A DNA stretch of 64,000 nucleotides from Haloarcula rara (GTDB lineage Archaea; Halobacteriota; Halobacteria; Halobacteriales; Haloarculaceae). Positions 9,457-19,009 of the stretch are shown here, one piece after another (positions within the stretch are counted from its first letter, which is position 1; each line of letters opens with the position of its first letter). Location of the stretch: assembly GCF_029338235.1 (NCBI RefSeq), contig NZ_CP119785.1:1984001-2048000 (forward strand), written 5' to 3'. The translations under genes were made by a program, and so were the position numbers. The notes beneath the pieces were generated by a model that saw only the letters and a program-made list of their open reading frames with translations, did no database searches and was not told the DNA's origin.

Positions 9457-10713
9457 TCAGACGCCAGTCGAGTAGCGGAGCAGTCCGGCGACGCCGCCGA
9501 AGGCGGTCTGTAGCTGCTCACCCTTCTCGAAGTCCGTGGAAATAAACACCGTTTCGGTCCCGCGCTGGTCGGCCAGCTCCATCAGGTGGTCGATGGCGTC
9601 CTCGCGTTCGCCGTCCTCGGCGTCGACCGAGGCGCCACAGCGGGTACACTCGTGGTCGGGTGTCGCCTTCGAGCTGTCGACGAGCTCGTACTCGTCGTGG
9701 CCGTTCTCGCAGGTGTAGGCGACGACGTCCTTCCGGAGGTCCTCGGAGATGAGCAGCTCCTCGACGGCGCCCATGTTCAGGTTCTGGCGGGTCTGGTCGA
9801 AGCCGTAGGTGGCCTTGTCCCCGTCGTGGAGCTGCTTGAAGAACTCCTCCATGACCTGCTTGTCCTGGAGCATCTCGTGTTCTTCGAGGACGTCCTCCGC
9901 GGCGTCGACGAGGTCGTAGAGGCCGGACTCGTCGGTGTAGGCGATGTCGAACTTCCCAAGCACCATGTCCTGGAGCTCGTGGTGGAGGTAGTCGCCGTCC
10001 AGGAACTCGTCTTTGGTCGGTGAGGGGCCGCCCACGAGGACGCCGTCCATCTCGTGGCGGTCGGGGACCATCAGGTCGTTGGCCATGCCGGCGACCTCCT
10101 GGTAGAAGTTGTCGATGGCCTCCAGGCGCAGGCGGGCGAATCGCTGGGCGGACTGACCACCTTTGCGCTGCTTGCCCGGCACCAGCGAGGAGGCGGACTT
10201 GACGGGTTCGACGCGCTTGCCCTTGAGCCAGCCGACGTTGGCCTCGCGCCGGTCCAGCACGACGAGCCCGAACAGACCCTTGTCGGCAAGCATGTTCTCC
10301 AGTGGCTCGGTGAGAAAGGCCGAGTCACAGTGGTAGCGAAAGGACTCGATGGGGTCGGGGGGCGATTCGAGCACCTTGGTCACCATGTTGGTCCGGCCGC
10401 CGCCGCTGTCGATGGCCCCGGAGAACAGCACCATCCCGTTTTCGGGCGGGCTGTGGTCGTAGTAGCGCAGGCGGTCCTTGATGGAGGTCAGCGCATCCTG
10501 GACGGCCGTCCGGGTGGCCTTCGATTTGATGTTCGACGCCTCGGAGTGTTCCTGGGTGACGTGGGCGACCACGTCGCTCAGCTGCTTGTCCTCGGGGACG
10601 TAGATAGAGACGAGCTGGGTACCAGAGCCCTCGTACCCTTTGAGTTCCTCTATGACCTTCTTGAACTCGTACTTCTGTTTGTCAGATTGCTCCTGTCCGT
10701 CCTGCTCACTCAT
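9457..10713 (-). CDS. prf1: Peptide chain release factor aRF1
   Basis: 418 residues from the ATG at 10713 (MSEQDGQEQSDKQKYEFKK). Stop-codon recognition motif NIKS lies at residues 61-64 and the peptidyl-tRNA hydrolysis motif GGQ at 185-187, within KQRKGGQSAQRF. The C-terminal domain has two CxxC-like pairs (CENGH, CTRCGA). This is the single archaeal class-1 factor reading all three stops. The frame continues upstream, but that part is translated repeat sequence, so the internal ATG is preferred. Confidence 0.97.
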   Translation of the reverse strand: MSEQDGQEQSDKQKYEFKKVIEELKGYEGSGTQLVSIYVPEDKQLSDVVAHVTQEHSEASNIKSKATRTAVQDALTSIKDRLRYYDHSPPENGMVLFSGAIDSGGGRTNMVTKVLESPPDPIESFRYHCDSAFLTEPLENMLADKGLFGLVVLDRREANVGWLKGKRVEPVKSASSLVPGKQRKGGQSAQRFARLRLEAIDNFYQEVAGMANDLMVPDRHEMDGVLVGGPSPTKDEFLDGDYLHHELQDMVLGKFDIAYTDESGLYDLVDAAEDVLEEHEMLQDKQVMEEFFKQLHDGDKATYGFDQTRQNLNMGAVEELLISEDLRKDVVAYTCENGHDEYELVDSSKATPDHECTRCGASVDAEDGEREDAIDHLMELADQRGTETVFISTDFEKGEQLQTAFGGVAGLLRYSTGV

Positions 10714-11219
10714 TGTCTTTGTTTCGGTGAGGCTGCGTAAGAACCTGTTGACAGAGAGGTTCGAGCAGCGCGAGAACCTCTGGCATGCACAGCGGGGAAC
10801 GAAGTGACGACCCGCGAGCAGCGAGAGCCGAACGTAGTGAGGGTCTCGAAGCGGAACGGTGAGCGTAGCGAACCTGGAGCAGGGAGGCGTGAGCTTCGCG
10901 AACGCCTCCTTCCAGTCGAACGGGGAGAGCGAGACCGACCGCAGCGAGGTCGTTCGAGACGGCTTTGCCGTCTCGTGATGTTGCAAGACCGGCGGTCTTG
11001 CACAGATCGCGAATCTTCGGTTTTCGAGGACCTCGAAAGCGAACCGTGAGACAAGCGGGCGAATCGAGCAGGGCGAGGCCAGCGACCTACGAGCAGGGGG
11101 CGCGAGCTATTACCTGCCCTCTCAAGGCCGGCAAACCGTTCCACTGGTACCGACACCACATCAGTAGCGTGCGTTCTCGGGTATTACTCACTTGTCATGA
11201 CGGCTCACGGACAGCCGGG
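10714..11219. repeat. Intergenic array of short hairpin repeats (class III)
   Basis: This roughly 500-base gap between prf1 and the MinD-like gene has no supported gene. From about 10753 to 11100 it is a chain of short inverted repeats: AGAGGTTC/GAACCTCT, a stem around the loop GAACGTAGTGA (10823-10847, one mismatch), GAGACGGC/GCCGTCTC, and GCAAGACCG/CGGTCTTGC. The loop matches those at 49.3 and 56.8 kb. The frame through it gives Arg/Ser-rich translations, not a protein. Confidence 0.7.
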
Positions 11220-11226
11220 TTTATAT
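11220..11226 (+). promoter_or_regulatory. TATA box that sets the MinD-like gene start
   Basis: TTTATAT is centred 35 bases before the ATG at 11258. Transcription would begin near 11250, after the upstream in-frame ATG at 11225, which lies inside the box. This favours 11258 as the real start. Confidence 0.6.
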
Positions 11227-11257
11227 GACTGCCCCTATTGAACACAGACAACAGATT

Positions 11258-12082
11258 ATGGCGGGGTATGTTTGTACCATCGCAGGCGGGAAAGGCGGGG
11301 TCGGCAAGACCACGACTGCTGTCAACGTCGGTGCGGGACTGCAGGAACTCGGCTACGACGTCGCGGTGGTCGATGCCGACCTCGGGATGGCCAACCTGGG
11401 TTCGATGCTGGCGGTCGAACCCGAAAAGAGTGTCCACGAGATTCTGGCCGGCGACGCGGCCGTCAGCGAGGCGCTGACCGACGCCCCCGGCGGGCTGACC
11501 GTCATCGCCGGCGAGCAGTCGCTGGACGCCTTCGCCGACGCCGACCCGGCGAAGCTCCGCAAAGTCATCAAGACGTTGCGGGCCGCCTACGACGTCGTCA
11601 TCATCGACACGGGCGCCGGGCTGAGCCACGAGGTCGCGGTCCCGCTCGGGCTCGCGGACGGCATCGTCCTCGTCACGACCCCTGACGAGGTCGCCGTCGG
11701 CGACACGGTCAAGACTGCCCAGCTCGCCGACCGCATCGACGGCAACGTTATCGGCGGGCTCATCACCCGCGTCACCCGCCACACGGACGTCGCCGACATC
11801 AACGAGCGCTTCGATTTCCCGCTGCTTGCGGTCATCCCCGACGACCCGCAGGCGACCCACGAGGAGCCACTCGTCCGCAACGAACCCGACAGCCCCGCAG
11901 CGGACGCCTATCTCCGCCTGACAGACGCCCTGGAGGGCGTGTTCTTCAGGGGCGACACCGCCGAGGCCGACCTCGACACCATCGTCGACGACGCCTGGTT
12001 CCTCGACGAGACGGAGGCCGCAGCCGACGAGGACGACGCCGACGAGGAGAGCTCCGGCGGCGTCTTCGGCCTGTTCAATTAG
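11258..12082 (+). CDS. MinD/ParA-family ATPase
   Basis: 274 residues from MAGYVCTIAGGKGGVGKTTT, the deviant Walker A with its signature Lys (KGGVGKTTT). VVDADLGMANLG (switch I) and VIIDTGAGLS (switch II) follow, so this is a membrane- or partner-regulated MinD-type ATPase. The final 35 residues are strongly acidic and end GGVFGLFN, which could be a membrane or partner-binding tail. Haloarchaea carry several MinD paralogues, some of which position archaella and chemosensory arrays; which one this is cannot be told here. No minE-like gene is adjacent. An in-frame ATG 33 bases upstream is rejected because of the TATA position. Confidence 0.88.
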   Translation: MAGYVCTIAGGKGGVGKTTTAVNVGAGLQELGYDVAVVDADLGMANLGSMLAVEPEKSVHEILAGDAAVSEALTDAPGGLTVIAGEQSLDAFADADPAKLRKVIKTLRAAYDVVIIDTGAGLSHEVAVPLGLADGIVLVTTPDEVAVGDTVKTAQLADRIDGNVIGGLITRVTRHTDVADINERFDFPLLAVIPDDPQATHEEPLVRNEPDSPAADAYLRLTDALEGVFFRGDTAEADLDTIVDDAWFLDETEAAADEDDADEESSGGVFGLFN

Positions 12083-12209
12083 TGTCCGCTCTCTCTTTCG
12101 TGCCGAGTGGTATCGGTTCTTGAGACGCAGCGACCGCTATGAGTCCTGTGAGCCAGAAAACCCTGACTAGCTGTGTCGACCGCTGTAAACCGGGTTCATA
12201 GACGGTGCG

Positions 12210-13946
12210 TCACATCGAGGTCGGTGCGTCGACACCGATAGCGTCCAGCGCGTTCGCCACGGTGTGACGGGTGCCGGCGACGAGTGCGAGCCGGGCCGCA
12301 CGCGTCTGTTCGTCCGCGTCGAGGACGGGACACTCCCGATAGAAGGCGTTGAACGTCTCGGCGACAGTGCGCGTGTAGGTCGCGACCGTGTGGGGCTGGA
12401 GGTCGTCGGCGGCCTCCTCGACGACGGCCGGGAACCGCGCGAGCACGCGAAGGAGGTCCAGCTCTTCGGGCTCGCCCAGCTGGTCGAAGTCGGGGTCGTC
12501 GGGTATCTCGCCGGCGTCCTCCGTGATACCACAGCACCGGGCATGGACGTACTGGACGTACGGGGCCGACTGGGCCTCGAAGTCCAAAGCGCGCTCCCAC
12601 TCGAAGGTGATGCCCTTGGTGGGCTGTTTCGAGACGATGTCGTACCGCACTGCGCCGACGCCGACCTGGTGGGCGATGCGCTCGATGTCGCTCTCGTCTA
12701 GGTCGCCACGCGTCCGGTCGTCCAGTCGACGCTCGACTTCCTCGCGGGCGCGGGCGATGGCCTCGTCCAGCAGGTCGTCCAGGTCGATGCCGGTGCCCTC
12801 ACGTGTGCTCATGCCGCCCTCGGGGAGGTTGACCCACGAGTAAAACACCTGCTGGAGCCGGTCGGTGTCGTTGCCGAGCAGGTCGAGCGCGGCAGCGAGC
12901 TGGTCAGCCTGGAGATGGTGGTCCTCGCCCAGCACGGTGACCGCGCGGTCGTAGTTGTCGAACTTCCACTCGTGGTGGGCCAGGTCACGCGTCGTATAGA
13001 GGGAGGTGCCGTCCGAGCGCAGGAAGACGAGGTTCTTCTCGAAGTCGGGCAGGTCGAGCTGCCAGGCGTCCTCGTCGTAGACGGCACAGTCGAGTTCCTG
13101 CAGCCGGTCCACGAGCGCGTCGGTGTCGCCGTTGCGCATGAACCGGGTCTCCTTGACGAACTCGTCGAACTCGGCGGGCAGGCGCGCGAGTGTGTCCTGC
13201 ATCCCGCCCAGCACGGTGTCGACGACCTCGGCGACGCGTTCGTAGGTGGCCTCGTCGCCGTCTTCGAGCCCCTGCAGGATGGTCTGGACCTCCTGTTCGG
13301 CCGCTTCGACCTCGCTCTCCTCGCCGTCCTCCAGGAAACTGTTGCCCTTGCGGTAGTAGCGGACCATCTCGTACTCGGGCGAGTCACGCTCGGGCTCGGG
13401 CAGGTCGGACTCGTCGAAGGTCTCGTAGGCCCAGGTGAACACCGCAATCTGGCGGCCCGCGTCGTTGACGTAGTAGTGGCGGTCGACGTCGTAGCCGGCG
13501 TAGTCGAGCACGCGGGCGATGGCGTCGCCGATTATCGGATTGCGCGCCCGGCCGACGTGGACCGGGCCGGTCGGGTTCGCGGAGGTGTGTTCGACGACGA
13601 CGCTGGTGTCGCGGTCGGGCAGCCGACCGTAGCTTTCGTCCGTGGCCGCCCCCAGCGTCTCGGCGAAGTACGCGTCGCTCGGCAGGAAGTTCACGTAGGG
13701 GCCCTGCGTGGTCACGTCGCTGACGTACTCGAGGTCGGCGGCGTCGATGGCGTCGGCGATGTCGGCGGCCACTTTCGGCGGCGGCGCGCCGACCTCGCCG
13801 GCCAGCCGGAACGCGGCGCTCGAAGCGAGCACGGCCTCGACGTCCTCCGGGGGCTCCTCGATACCGAGGTCCTCGGTCGGCAGATCGAGAGCCGTCAACG
13901 CCGAACGGAGCGCGTCTTCGGCCTCGGAGCGGAGCTGTCTGAACAT
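12210..13946 (-). CDS. argS: Arginyl-tRNA synthetase
   Basis: 578 residues, normal for ArgRS. Visible in order: the N-terminal additional domain with FLPSDAYF, the class I HIGH-type motif HVGRARN within [20 protein letters not shown], a central insertion, the KMSK-region substitute MSTREG, and the helical anticodon-binding domain ending in [11 protein letters not shown]. It charges tRNA-Arg. Transcribed leftward from 13946; the 127-base gap to the MinD-like gene shows nothing recognisable. Confidence 0.97.
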   Translation of the reverse strand: MFRQLRSEAEDALRSALTALDLPTEDLGIEEPPEDVEAVLASSAAFRLAGEVGAPPPKVAADIADAIDAADLEYVSDVTTQGPYVNFLPSDAYFAETLGAATDESYGRLPDRDTSVVVEHTSANPTGPVHVGRARNPIIGDAIARVLDYAGYDVDRHYYVNDAGRQIAVFTWAYETFDESDLPEPERDSPEYEMVRYYRKGNSFLEDGEESEVEAAEQEVQTILQGLEDGDEATYERVAEVVDTVLGGMQDTLARLPAEFDEFVKETRFMRNGDTDALVDRLQELDCAVYDEDAWQLDLPDFEKNLVFLRSDGTSLYTTRDLAHHEWKFDNYDRAVTVLGEDHHLQADQLAAALDLLGNDTDRLQQVFYSWVNLPEGGMSTREGTGIDLDDLLDEAIARAREEVERRLDDRTRGDLDESDIERIAHQVGVGAVRYDIVSKQPTKGITFEWERALDFEAQSAPYVQYVHARCCGITEDAGEIPDDPDFDQLGEPEELDLLRVLARFPAVVEEAADDLQPHTVATYTRTVAETFNAFYRECPVLDADEQTRAARLALVAGTRHTVANALDAIGVDAPTSM

Positions 13947-14006
13947 ACGCCCTCTCTCATCGCGGGGAGTAAATGGGTAACGAAACGCCGGGGGAGCCGG
14001 CCCCTC

Positions 14007-15770
14007 TCAGGCGAAGAAACGGGGGCCAAACAGCATCACGAAGAGGCCGCCGATCATCGACGCTGTCACGGCCAGTGTCACCGCCGTCGTGAGGCTCCGC
14101 CGACCGGGCACCGGTAACCGGGAGACGACGGATTCGGTCGAGGCCCGGAGGATGTGACCGCCGTCGAGCGGGTAGGTCGGGATGAGATTGAACTGGCCGA
14201 TGATGATATTTATCCAGCCGGTCCAGAACAGGACGTTCGCGAGGAGGAACACCGTCGACTCCCCGAGGGCGGCCAGCGGCCCCTGCACGGTGTAGAAGTT
14301 CGTCGCGAACCCGGTAAAGCCGGGGAAGTTGTACCCAAGCTGTCCCGCGATGCCGATGACCGGGAGCACCAGTACGGTCGCGAACCGCTGGACAACGCTC
14401 AGGTCACCGACGTCCGAGGAGCCGCCCGAATCTCCGCCGATGAAATCGAGGAACGTTGCGGCGGGGTACCGGTCGAGACCGAAGTCGTCGACCGTGATAC
14501 CCGAGACGCCTCGCTCGGGGGAGATACCGAGCAGGGCGCCGCCGTCACCGTCGTCGCCGGCAGTGACGTTGTAGGTCCGTCGCTCACTGTCGACATAGGC
14601 CGTGACGGTGACCGACTCGCCGGCGGACCGATTGTCCAGCACGTCGACCAGTGCGGCCGTATTCACCGTTCGCTCGCCGTCTATCGCCGTGATGACGATG
14701 CCGGACTCGGCCGGTGCACCGGCGTTCGCGAGCGCCCCGTCGGCCTGGACCAGCGCGTAACTCCCGGTTGGCAGCTGTTCGGTGCGGCCGTCTTCGGTTC
14801 GGATCTCCGCGACGGGATTGGCCCGCGCGGCGTCGACGAACTGCCCGCCCGTCGAGACGTTCGTCCCGTTGACGCTGACGATGGTGTCTCCGCTTTCCAG
14901 GGGTGAACTCTGGATGGCGCTGCTGACGACAGCTGACCGCTGGACCGTCACCGACTCCTTATCGCGAAACTGGACGGTCACGCGCGTCTCGTTGGTCGCC
15001 GCGAGCGTCGACTCCAGGTCGCCCGGACGCTGGACCGCCTGGCCGTTGATACCCGTTATCACGTCGCCGGATTCGATGCCCGCCTCGGCCGCGGGAGTCG
15101 CCTCGACGGTGCCCCCGACGTGGTAGCCGTCGACGACGGCGATAGAGCCCGCAATCGGCCCGAAAAGCAAGAGGAGCGCGAGAAAGGACAGCGCGAAGTT
15201 GTTGGTCACGCCCGCCGCGTACATCCGCACCTGTGCGCCGCGGTCGGACTTCAGCAGCTCCGTCTCGTCGGGTTCGACGAAGGCCCCGATGGGGATGACC
15301 GACAGGAGCGCAAGGCCCATCGACTCGATGTCGATATCCTCGACCCGGCAGAACAGCCCGTGGCCCCCCTCGTGGACGACCAGCGCCAGGAGGAGTCCGA
15401 AGACGATTTCGGGTGCGACCGACAGCGGCAGGAAGTCGTTGACGCCCGGAATCGCCAGCGCGTTCCGTGGCTCGTTCAGCGCCGAGGGCTGGGGGTTGAC
15501 CACCGCCTGATACGCGCTGTAGGCGACCAGCAGGAACGAGCCGACCATCACGACGAGGGCGGCACCGACCCCCAGGTTCCCCCACGCGCGCCAGAACCGC
15601 TTCGGGCGGGCCAACCGCGTCAGTATCTGCTTTCCCCGCTGGGTGTGTAACGTCGCGAGTGGGCCGCTGACGTTGACGTACTCCGGTAATACACCACGTG
15701 ATTTGAGCGCCATCGCCGCCAGCGTGTACGCGGCGAGTCCGACGAGGACCCACGTCAGTGTGTCCACCAT
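14007..15770 (-). CDS. Site-2-protease-like M50 metalloprotease with PDZ domains
   Basis: 587 residues. HEGGH at residues 133-137 in a membrane helix is the HExxH zinc site, and NLIPTYPLDGGH near the C-terminus gives the third ligand Asp. Between them lie at least two PDZ-like segments (GIESGDVITGINGQ, LESGDTIVSVNGT), probably extracytoplasmic, and additional membrane helices flank them. Such proteases cleave membrane-bound regulators or leftovers within the bilayer. The substrate is unknown. Its start lies just beyond a class II repeat downstream of lysS. Confidence 0.9.
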   Translation of the reverse strand: MVDTLTWVLVGLAAYTLAAMALKSRGVLPEYVNVSGPLATLHTQRGKQILTRLARPKRFWRAWGNLGVGAALVVMVGSFLLVAYSAYQAVVNPQPSALNEPRNALAIPGVNDFLPLSVAPEIVFGLLLALVVHEGGHGLFCRVEDIDIESMGLALLSVIPIGAFVEPDETELLKSDRGAQVRMYAAGVTNNFALSFLALLLLFGPIAGSIAVVDGYHVGGTVEATPAAEAGIESGDVITGINGQAVQRPGDLESTLAATNETRVTVQFRDKESVTVQRSAVVSSAIQSSPLESGDTIVSVNGTNVSTGGQFVDAARANPVAEIRTEDGRTEQLPTGSYALVQADGALANAGAPAESGIVITAIDGERTVNTAALVDVLDNRSAGESVTVTAYVDSERRTYNVTAGDDGDGGALLGISPERGVSGITVDDFGLDRYPAATFLDFIGGDSGGSSDVGDLSVVQRFATVLVLPVIGIAGQLGYNFPGFTGFATNFYTVQGPLAALGESTVFLLANVLFWTGWINIIIGQFNLIPTYPLDGGHILRASTESVVSRLPVPGRRSLTTAVTLAVTASMIGGLFVMLFGPRFFA

Positions 15771-15812
15771 TCACTGGAAGATTGGGCCAGCAAAGCAAGA
15801 GGGTTTGGTTCC

Positions 15813-15990
15813 ACCTTTTTCGTCGTTGGGTGCGCTCACTCCGTTCGCGCACCACGCCTCGAAAAACGTGGGCGAAAAAGGCGCGAATCGCCATTGGCGA
15901 TTCGCGTGAAACCGCGCCTTCGGCGCGGTATGCTCGTGACCGCCTGCCCTCCCCCGTCTTCGCGCGATGGAACGCGCTCCCGGCCACCGC
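15813..15990. repeat. Modular hairpin repeat, class II, copy A
   Basis: Between lysS and the M50 gene. It reads ACCTTTTTC, hairpin 1 (GGTGCGC/GCGCACC around the 11-base loop TCACTCCGTTC), the fixed core GAAAAACGT..GCGAAAAAGGC (15861-15882), hairpin 2 (11-bp stem 15882-15892/15896-15906), hairpin 3 (ACCGCGCC TTC GGCGCGGT, 15911-15929), then CCCCGTCTTCGC and a last hairpin before CGGCCACCGC. Copy B at 31.3 kb has the same linkers but other stems. Confidence 0.8.
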
Positions 15991-16015
15991 TACTGCATCC
16001 GCTCCTGCTGCCGAC

Positions 16016-17659
16016 TTACGCTTCCCGTCGGAGCCGCTTGACCACAAAGCCCCGGTCGAGTTTCCCCATGAAGGTCCCGAGCTGTGGCCCCTCGGTGTCG
16101 TCGAACAGCAGCCGGTAGCCCGCGGCGAAGAAGTCCGACATCTCGATATCGTGGCGTTTCGCGGTCTCGTATATCTCGCTCTGTATCGCTTCGCCGTCGT
16201 GTCCCTCGGCGACGTAGTCGGCCAGCTCGTCCAGGGCCGCTTCCATCTCGGGGGCAAAGTCGACGTCGGGCAGCTCGGCGCGCTTGAGTTCGTAGTCGAA
16301 CTCGTTGCCGGTCCGGCGGGCCCAGCGCTGGGCGCGCTCGACGCGGGCCAGCGCGTCCTCGACGGCCCACTCGGGCGCGTCCTCGGGGATGTGACCCTCC
16401 TTGCGAGCGATTTGCTCCCTGACGTCGGGGTCCTCGGTCATCCCGAGGACGGCGGCGAAGGTATAGGGGATGCGAACGCGGTCCTCGCGCACGTCGTCGA
16501 CGACCATGGGGTAGGCCCGCTCGGCGAGTTCGCGCTCGGCCTCGTCGCGGGGTTCGACATCGCCGAAGTATATCTCCTCGAAGCGGTCGAACTCGTCGAC
16601 CAGTCTGTCGACATTCTCGACGGAGAAGTCCCGCTGCTTGCGGGGGTTCTTGACGAAGAAGTATCGCAGCACTTCGGGTTCGAGAATTTCGAGGACTTCG
16701 TCGACGGTGACGACGTTGCCCGACGACGAGGAGAGCGGTTCGCCCTCCAGGGTGAACCACTCGTAGACCATCGGCACCGGCGGCTCGATGTCGAGGACGT
16801 TCTCCGCGACGTCCTCGCCGGAGGGCCAGGAGCCTTCGGCGTGGTCCTTGCCGAAGGGCTCGAAGTCGACGCCCAGAATCTCCCACTGGCCGGGCCACTC
16901 GAAGCGCCACGGGAGCTTGCCATCCCGGAGCGTGGCGACGCCCTCGTGGCCACACCCCTCGATGGTCTGGTCGCCCGCCTCGACGTCCGTACAGACGTAG
17001 TGCACTTCGCCCGCCTCGAGGTCGACCTCGGTGACGCCCTCGGTGAGTTTCCCGCACTCGCGACACTGGGGCAGGAAGGGGACGTAGTCGTCGTCGACCT
17101 TGTTCTGGTACTCCGAAAGCACCTCGCGGGCGCGGTCGGCCCGATCCAGCACTCGCCGGCTGACGGCCTCGAACTCCCCGTCAGCGTAGAGCTCGGTGTT
17201 CGAGACGAAGTCGACGTCGACACCCACCAGCTCGGCGCTCTTTTTCAGCAGGTTCGTGAAGTGGGCGCCATACGAGCCACAGTCACAGTCGAAGGGGTCG
17301 GGGATGTCGGTGTAGGGTTTCCCGAGATTGCGCCCGAGCGCGCCGGCGTTCACGTCGCCCAGCCCCACGATGTTCCACTCGAGGTCGGCGAGCTGTCGGG
17401 GGACCGCCCGCAGGCGGTCCTTGTCGTCGGCCGTGAACACCTGTCGGACCTCGTGGCCCCGGTCGCGCAGAGACTGCGCGACGTAGTAGCCACGCATTAT
17501 CTCGTTGAAGTGGCCGATATGTGGGACGCCGGATGGCGAGACGCCGCCCTTGATAACGATTGGGTCGTCGGGTTCCCGGGCCTCGATGGCGTCGGCGACC
17601 GACTCGGCCCAGAACGCTCGCTCGCTGCCGCGGCCGACCTCGTAGGGATCCTCGGCCAT
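16016..17659 (-). CDS. lysS: Lysyl-tRNA synthetase, class I
   Basis: 547 residues. The class I signature HIGH appears literally as HIGHFNE in SGVPHIGHFNEIMRGYY, and the KMSKS-type loop as LSSSSGN near residue 310. Cys residues in QCRECGKL and around CGHEG form probable zinc sites. This is the archaeal type unrelated to the class II LysRS of bacteria. The ATG follows the pyrH stop with no gap, so the two genes are co-transcribed leftward. The C-terminal domain ends VVKRLRREA. Confidence 0.97.
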   Translation of the reverse strand: MAEDPYEVGRGSERAFWAESVADAIEAREPDDPIVIKGGVSPSGVPHIGHFNEIMRGYYVAQSLRDRGHEVRQVFTADDKDRLRAVPRQLADLEWNIVGLGDVNAGALGRNLGKPYTDIPDPFDCDCGSYGAHFTNLLKKSAELVGVDVDFVSNTELYADGEFEAVSRRVLDRADRAREVLSEYQNKVDDDYVPFLPQCRECGKLTEGVTEVDLEAGEVHYVCTDVEAGDQTIEGCGHEGVATLRDGKLPWRFEWPGQWEILGVDFEPFGKDHAEGSWPSGEDVAENVLDIEPPVPMVYEWFTLEGEPLSSSSGNVVTVDEVLEILEPEVLRYFFVKNPRKQRDFSVENVDRLVDEFDRFEEIYFGDVEPRDEAERELAERAYPMVVDDVREDRVRIPYTFAAVLGMTEDPDVREQIARKEGHIPEDAPEWAVEDALARVERAQRWARRTGNEFDYELKRAELPDVDFAPEMEAALDELADYVAEGHDGEAIQSEIYETAKRHDIEMSDFFAAGYRLLFDDTEGPQLGTFMGKLDRGFVVKRLRREA

Positions 17660-18346
17660 CTATGCCTCCGGGAGGATTTCCGTGCCCGCAAAGTCGTCGT
17701 CCTGTACCGCGTCGACGACCCGCTGGGGGTTGGTGCCGTCCAGTACGATGGTCCGAATCCCCGAGCGCTGTATCACCTTGGCCGCCAGCAGGTCCACCGG
17801 CGCCGAACTGCCGGCGTTCATCTCCATGTCGGCGATGACGTCCACGAGTTCACCGGCGGTCAGCTCGTCGAAGCGGGTCGCCTCGCCGTCGCTGTTGGGG
17901 TCGGCGTCGTAGACGCCGTCGACGGAGGTCGCGTACACGAGGAGGTCGGCGCCGACGTACTCGGCGAAGGCGGCGGCGACGGCGTCGGTGGTCTGTGCGG
18001 CGACGATTCCGCCCAGGACGGGGATATCCCCGCGGCGGATGGCCTCGCGGCCGCTCTCGTAGCTCTCCGCGGGCGTCGGCGCGGCGCGGTCGTCGAGAGC
18101 GGCGATGAGCAGGCGACCGTTCAGCCGGGTGACGGCGATACCCAGCTGGTCGAGTTCTATCTCGTTTGCGCCCAGTTCCCGGGCGGTGGTGATGTACTCG
18201 CGGGCCGTGGGGCCGCCACCGACGACCGCCCCCAGGGTGTGGCCCGCCGTATCGAGTGACTGGATGGCGGCCGCGTAATCGGCTACCCGGTCCGGTTCGA
18301 GGTCTGGGGCGAGGACGCTCCCACCGACAGAGATGACGACTTTCAT
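17660..18346 (-). CDS. pyrH: UMP kinase
   Basis: 228 residues of the amino-acid-kinase fold, beginning MKVVISVGGSVLAP with the Gly-rich phosphate loop (GGS), then VVGGGPTAREY, and the nucleotide-binding segment YATSVDGVYDADP. Length and motifs match archaeal UMP kinase, which makes UDP for pyrimidine nucleotides. Directly upstream of lysS. A TTAAG sequence near 18371-18380 is at promoter distance on this strand. Confidence 0.95.
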   Translation of the reverse strand: MKVVISVGGSVLAPDLEPDRVADYAAAIQSLDTAGHTLGAVVGGGPTAREYITTARELGANEIELDQLGIAVTRLNGRLLIAALDDRAAPTPAESYESGREAIRRGDIPVLGGIVAAQTTDAVAAAFAEYVGADLLVYATSVDGVYDADPNSDGEATRFDELTAGELVDVIADMEMNAGSSAPVDLLAAKVIQRSGIRTIVLDGTNPQRVVDAVQDDDFAGTEILPEA

Positions 18347-18520
18347 TGGCCCGGCGTAACCGCGAAAGGCGCTTAAGCGTTGTCAAGCCCGGACGCCCGA
18401 ACGGCTGCCAGGCGTCTGACGCCGACGGAGTAATATTGCCGCTAAATGGCCGGGAAACCGTCCTCGATTCCCGCTTTCCACCCCCAAAACCGAGCCTTCC
18501 TGAAAACCGAAATAGAGGAT

Positions 18521-18570
18521 TTAGAAGCAGTTATAAAATGTTTGGGGGCCTTAGAAACAGTCGTAAAAAG
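18521..18570. repeat. Two 20-base direct repeats with 30-base period
   Basis: In the 324-base gap between the divergent pyrH and DUF7123-like genes, TTAGAAGCAGTTATAAAATG (18521) and TTAGAAACAGTCGTAAAAAG (18551) match at 16 of 20 positions and start exactly 30 bases apart, close to three helical turns. They lie about 60-100 bases upstream of the TATA box at 18627, where an operator or activator site could be. The rest of the gap is AT-richer than its surroundings and holds no gene I can support. Confidence 0.5.
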
Positions 18571-18626
18571 TACTATTTGGGCTGATTTGGCCTGAAAGTC
18601 CCCGAAGCGACGCGAACCTTCCTTCC

Positions 18627-18635
18627 TTTATATAC
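18627..18635 (+). promoter_or_regulatory. TATA box of the DUF7123-like gene
   Basis: TTTATATAC ends 35 bases before the ATG at 18671 and would start transcription near 18657. That excludes the in-frame GTG at 18650 as start. Confidence 0.6.
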
Positions 18636-18670
18636 TCCTCCCGAACCACGTGAGAAACGAGGTGACACAG

Positions 18671-18919
18671 ATGAGCGCTACTACGCAGCCCTCCGGTGAG
18701 GAAGCACCCTCGAAAGAACAGCGACTCAGGTCGTTCCTGGCGGAGAAGGCAGCCGATGGTGAGATGTACTTCAAGAGCAAGTTCATCGCAGACGAAGTCG
18801 GACTCTCCCCCAAGGAAATCGGTGCCCTGATGGTCAAACTTAAAGACAGCGCGACGGAGATACACGTCGAGAAGTGGTCGTACACGAGCGCAACCACCTG
18901 GCGTATCGAACCCGCGTAG
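18671..18919 (+). CDS. Small winged-helix-like haloarchaeal protein (DUF7123-like)
   Basis: 82 residues, MSATTQPSGEEAPSKEQ onward. After a disordered N-terminus comes a compact helical unit (SKEQRLRSFLAEKAADGEM, then FIADEVGLSPKEIGALMVKL) that reads like a helix-turn-helix, and a final beta-like stretch WSYTSATTWRIEPA. It is highly conserved among haloarchaea in my memory as DUF7123, without known function. The upstream direct repeats and strong TATA box suggest a regulated gene. DNA binding is inference. Confidence 0.75.
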   Translation: MSATTQPSGEEAPSKEQRLRSFLAEKAADGEMYFKSKFIADEVGLSPKEIGALMVKLKDSATEIHVEKWSYTSATTWRIEPA

Positions 18920-19009
18920 CGACGTTCACACCACCTGGTCCCCCCCCCTCTATCGCTCTGTTCAGTCGGAGCACCGAGTATTAATGTCCTCGCCGACTAC
19001 CAGTAGCCG

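Noticed and set aside
11225..11257. Upstream ATG start for the MinD-like ATPase
   Set aside because: It lies within the TATA box, so it would not be on the mRNA.
15758..18259. 833-codon plus-strand frame opposite lysS and pyrH
   Set aside because: Antisense shadow of two well-supported genes plus a repeat element.
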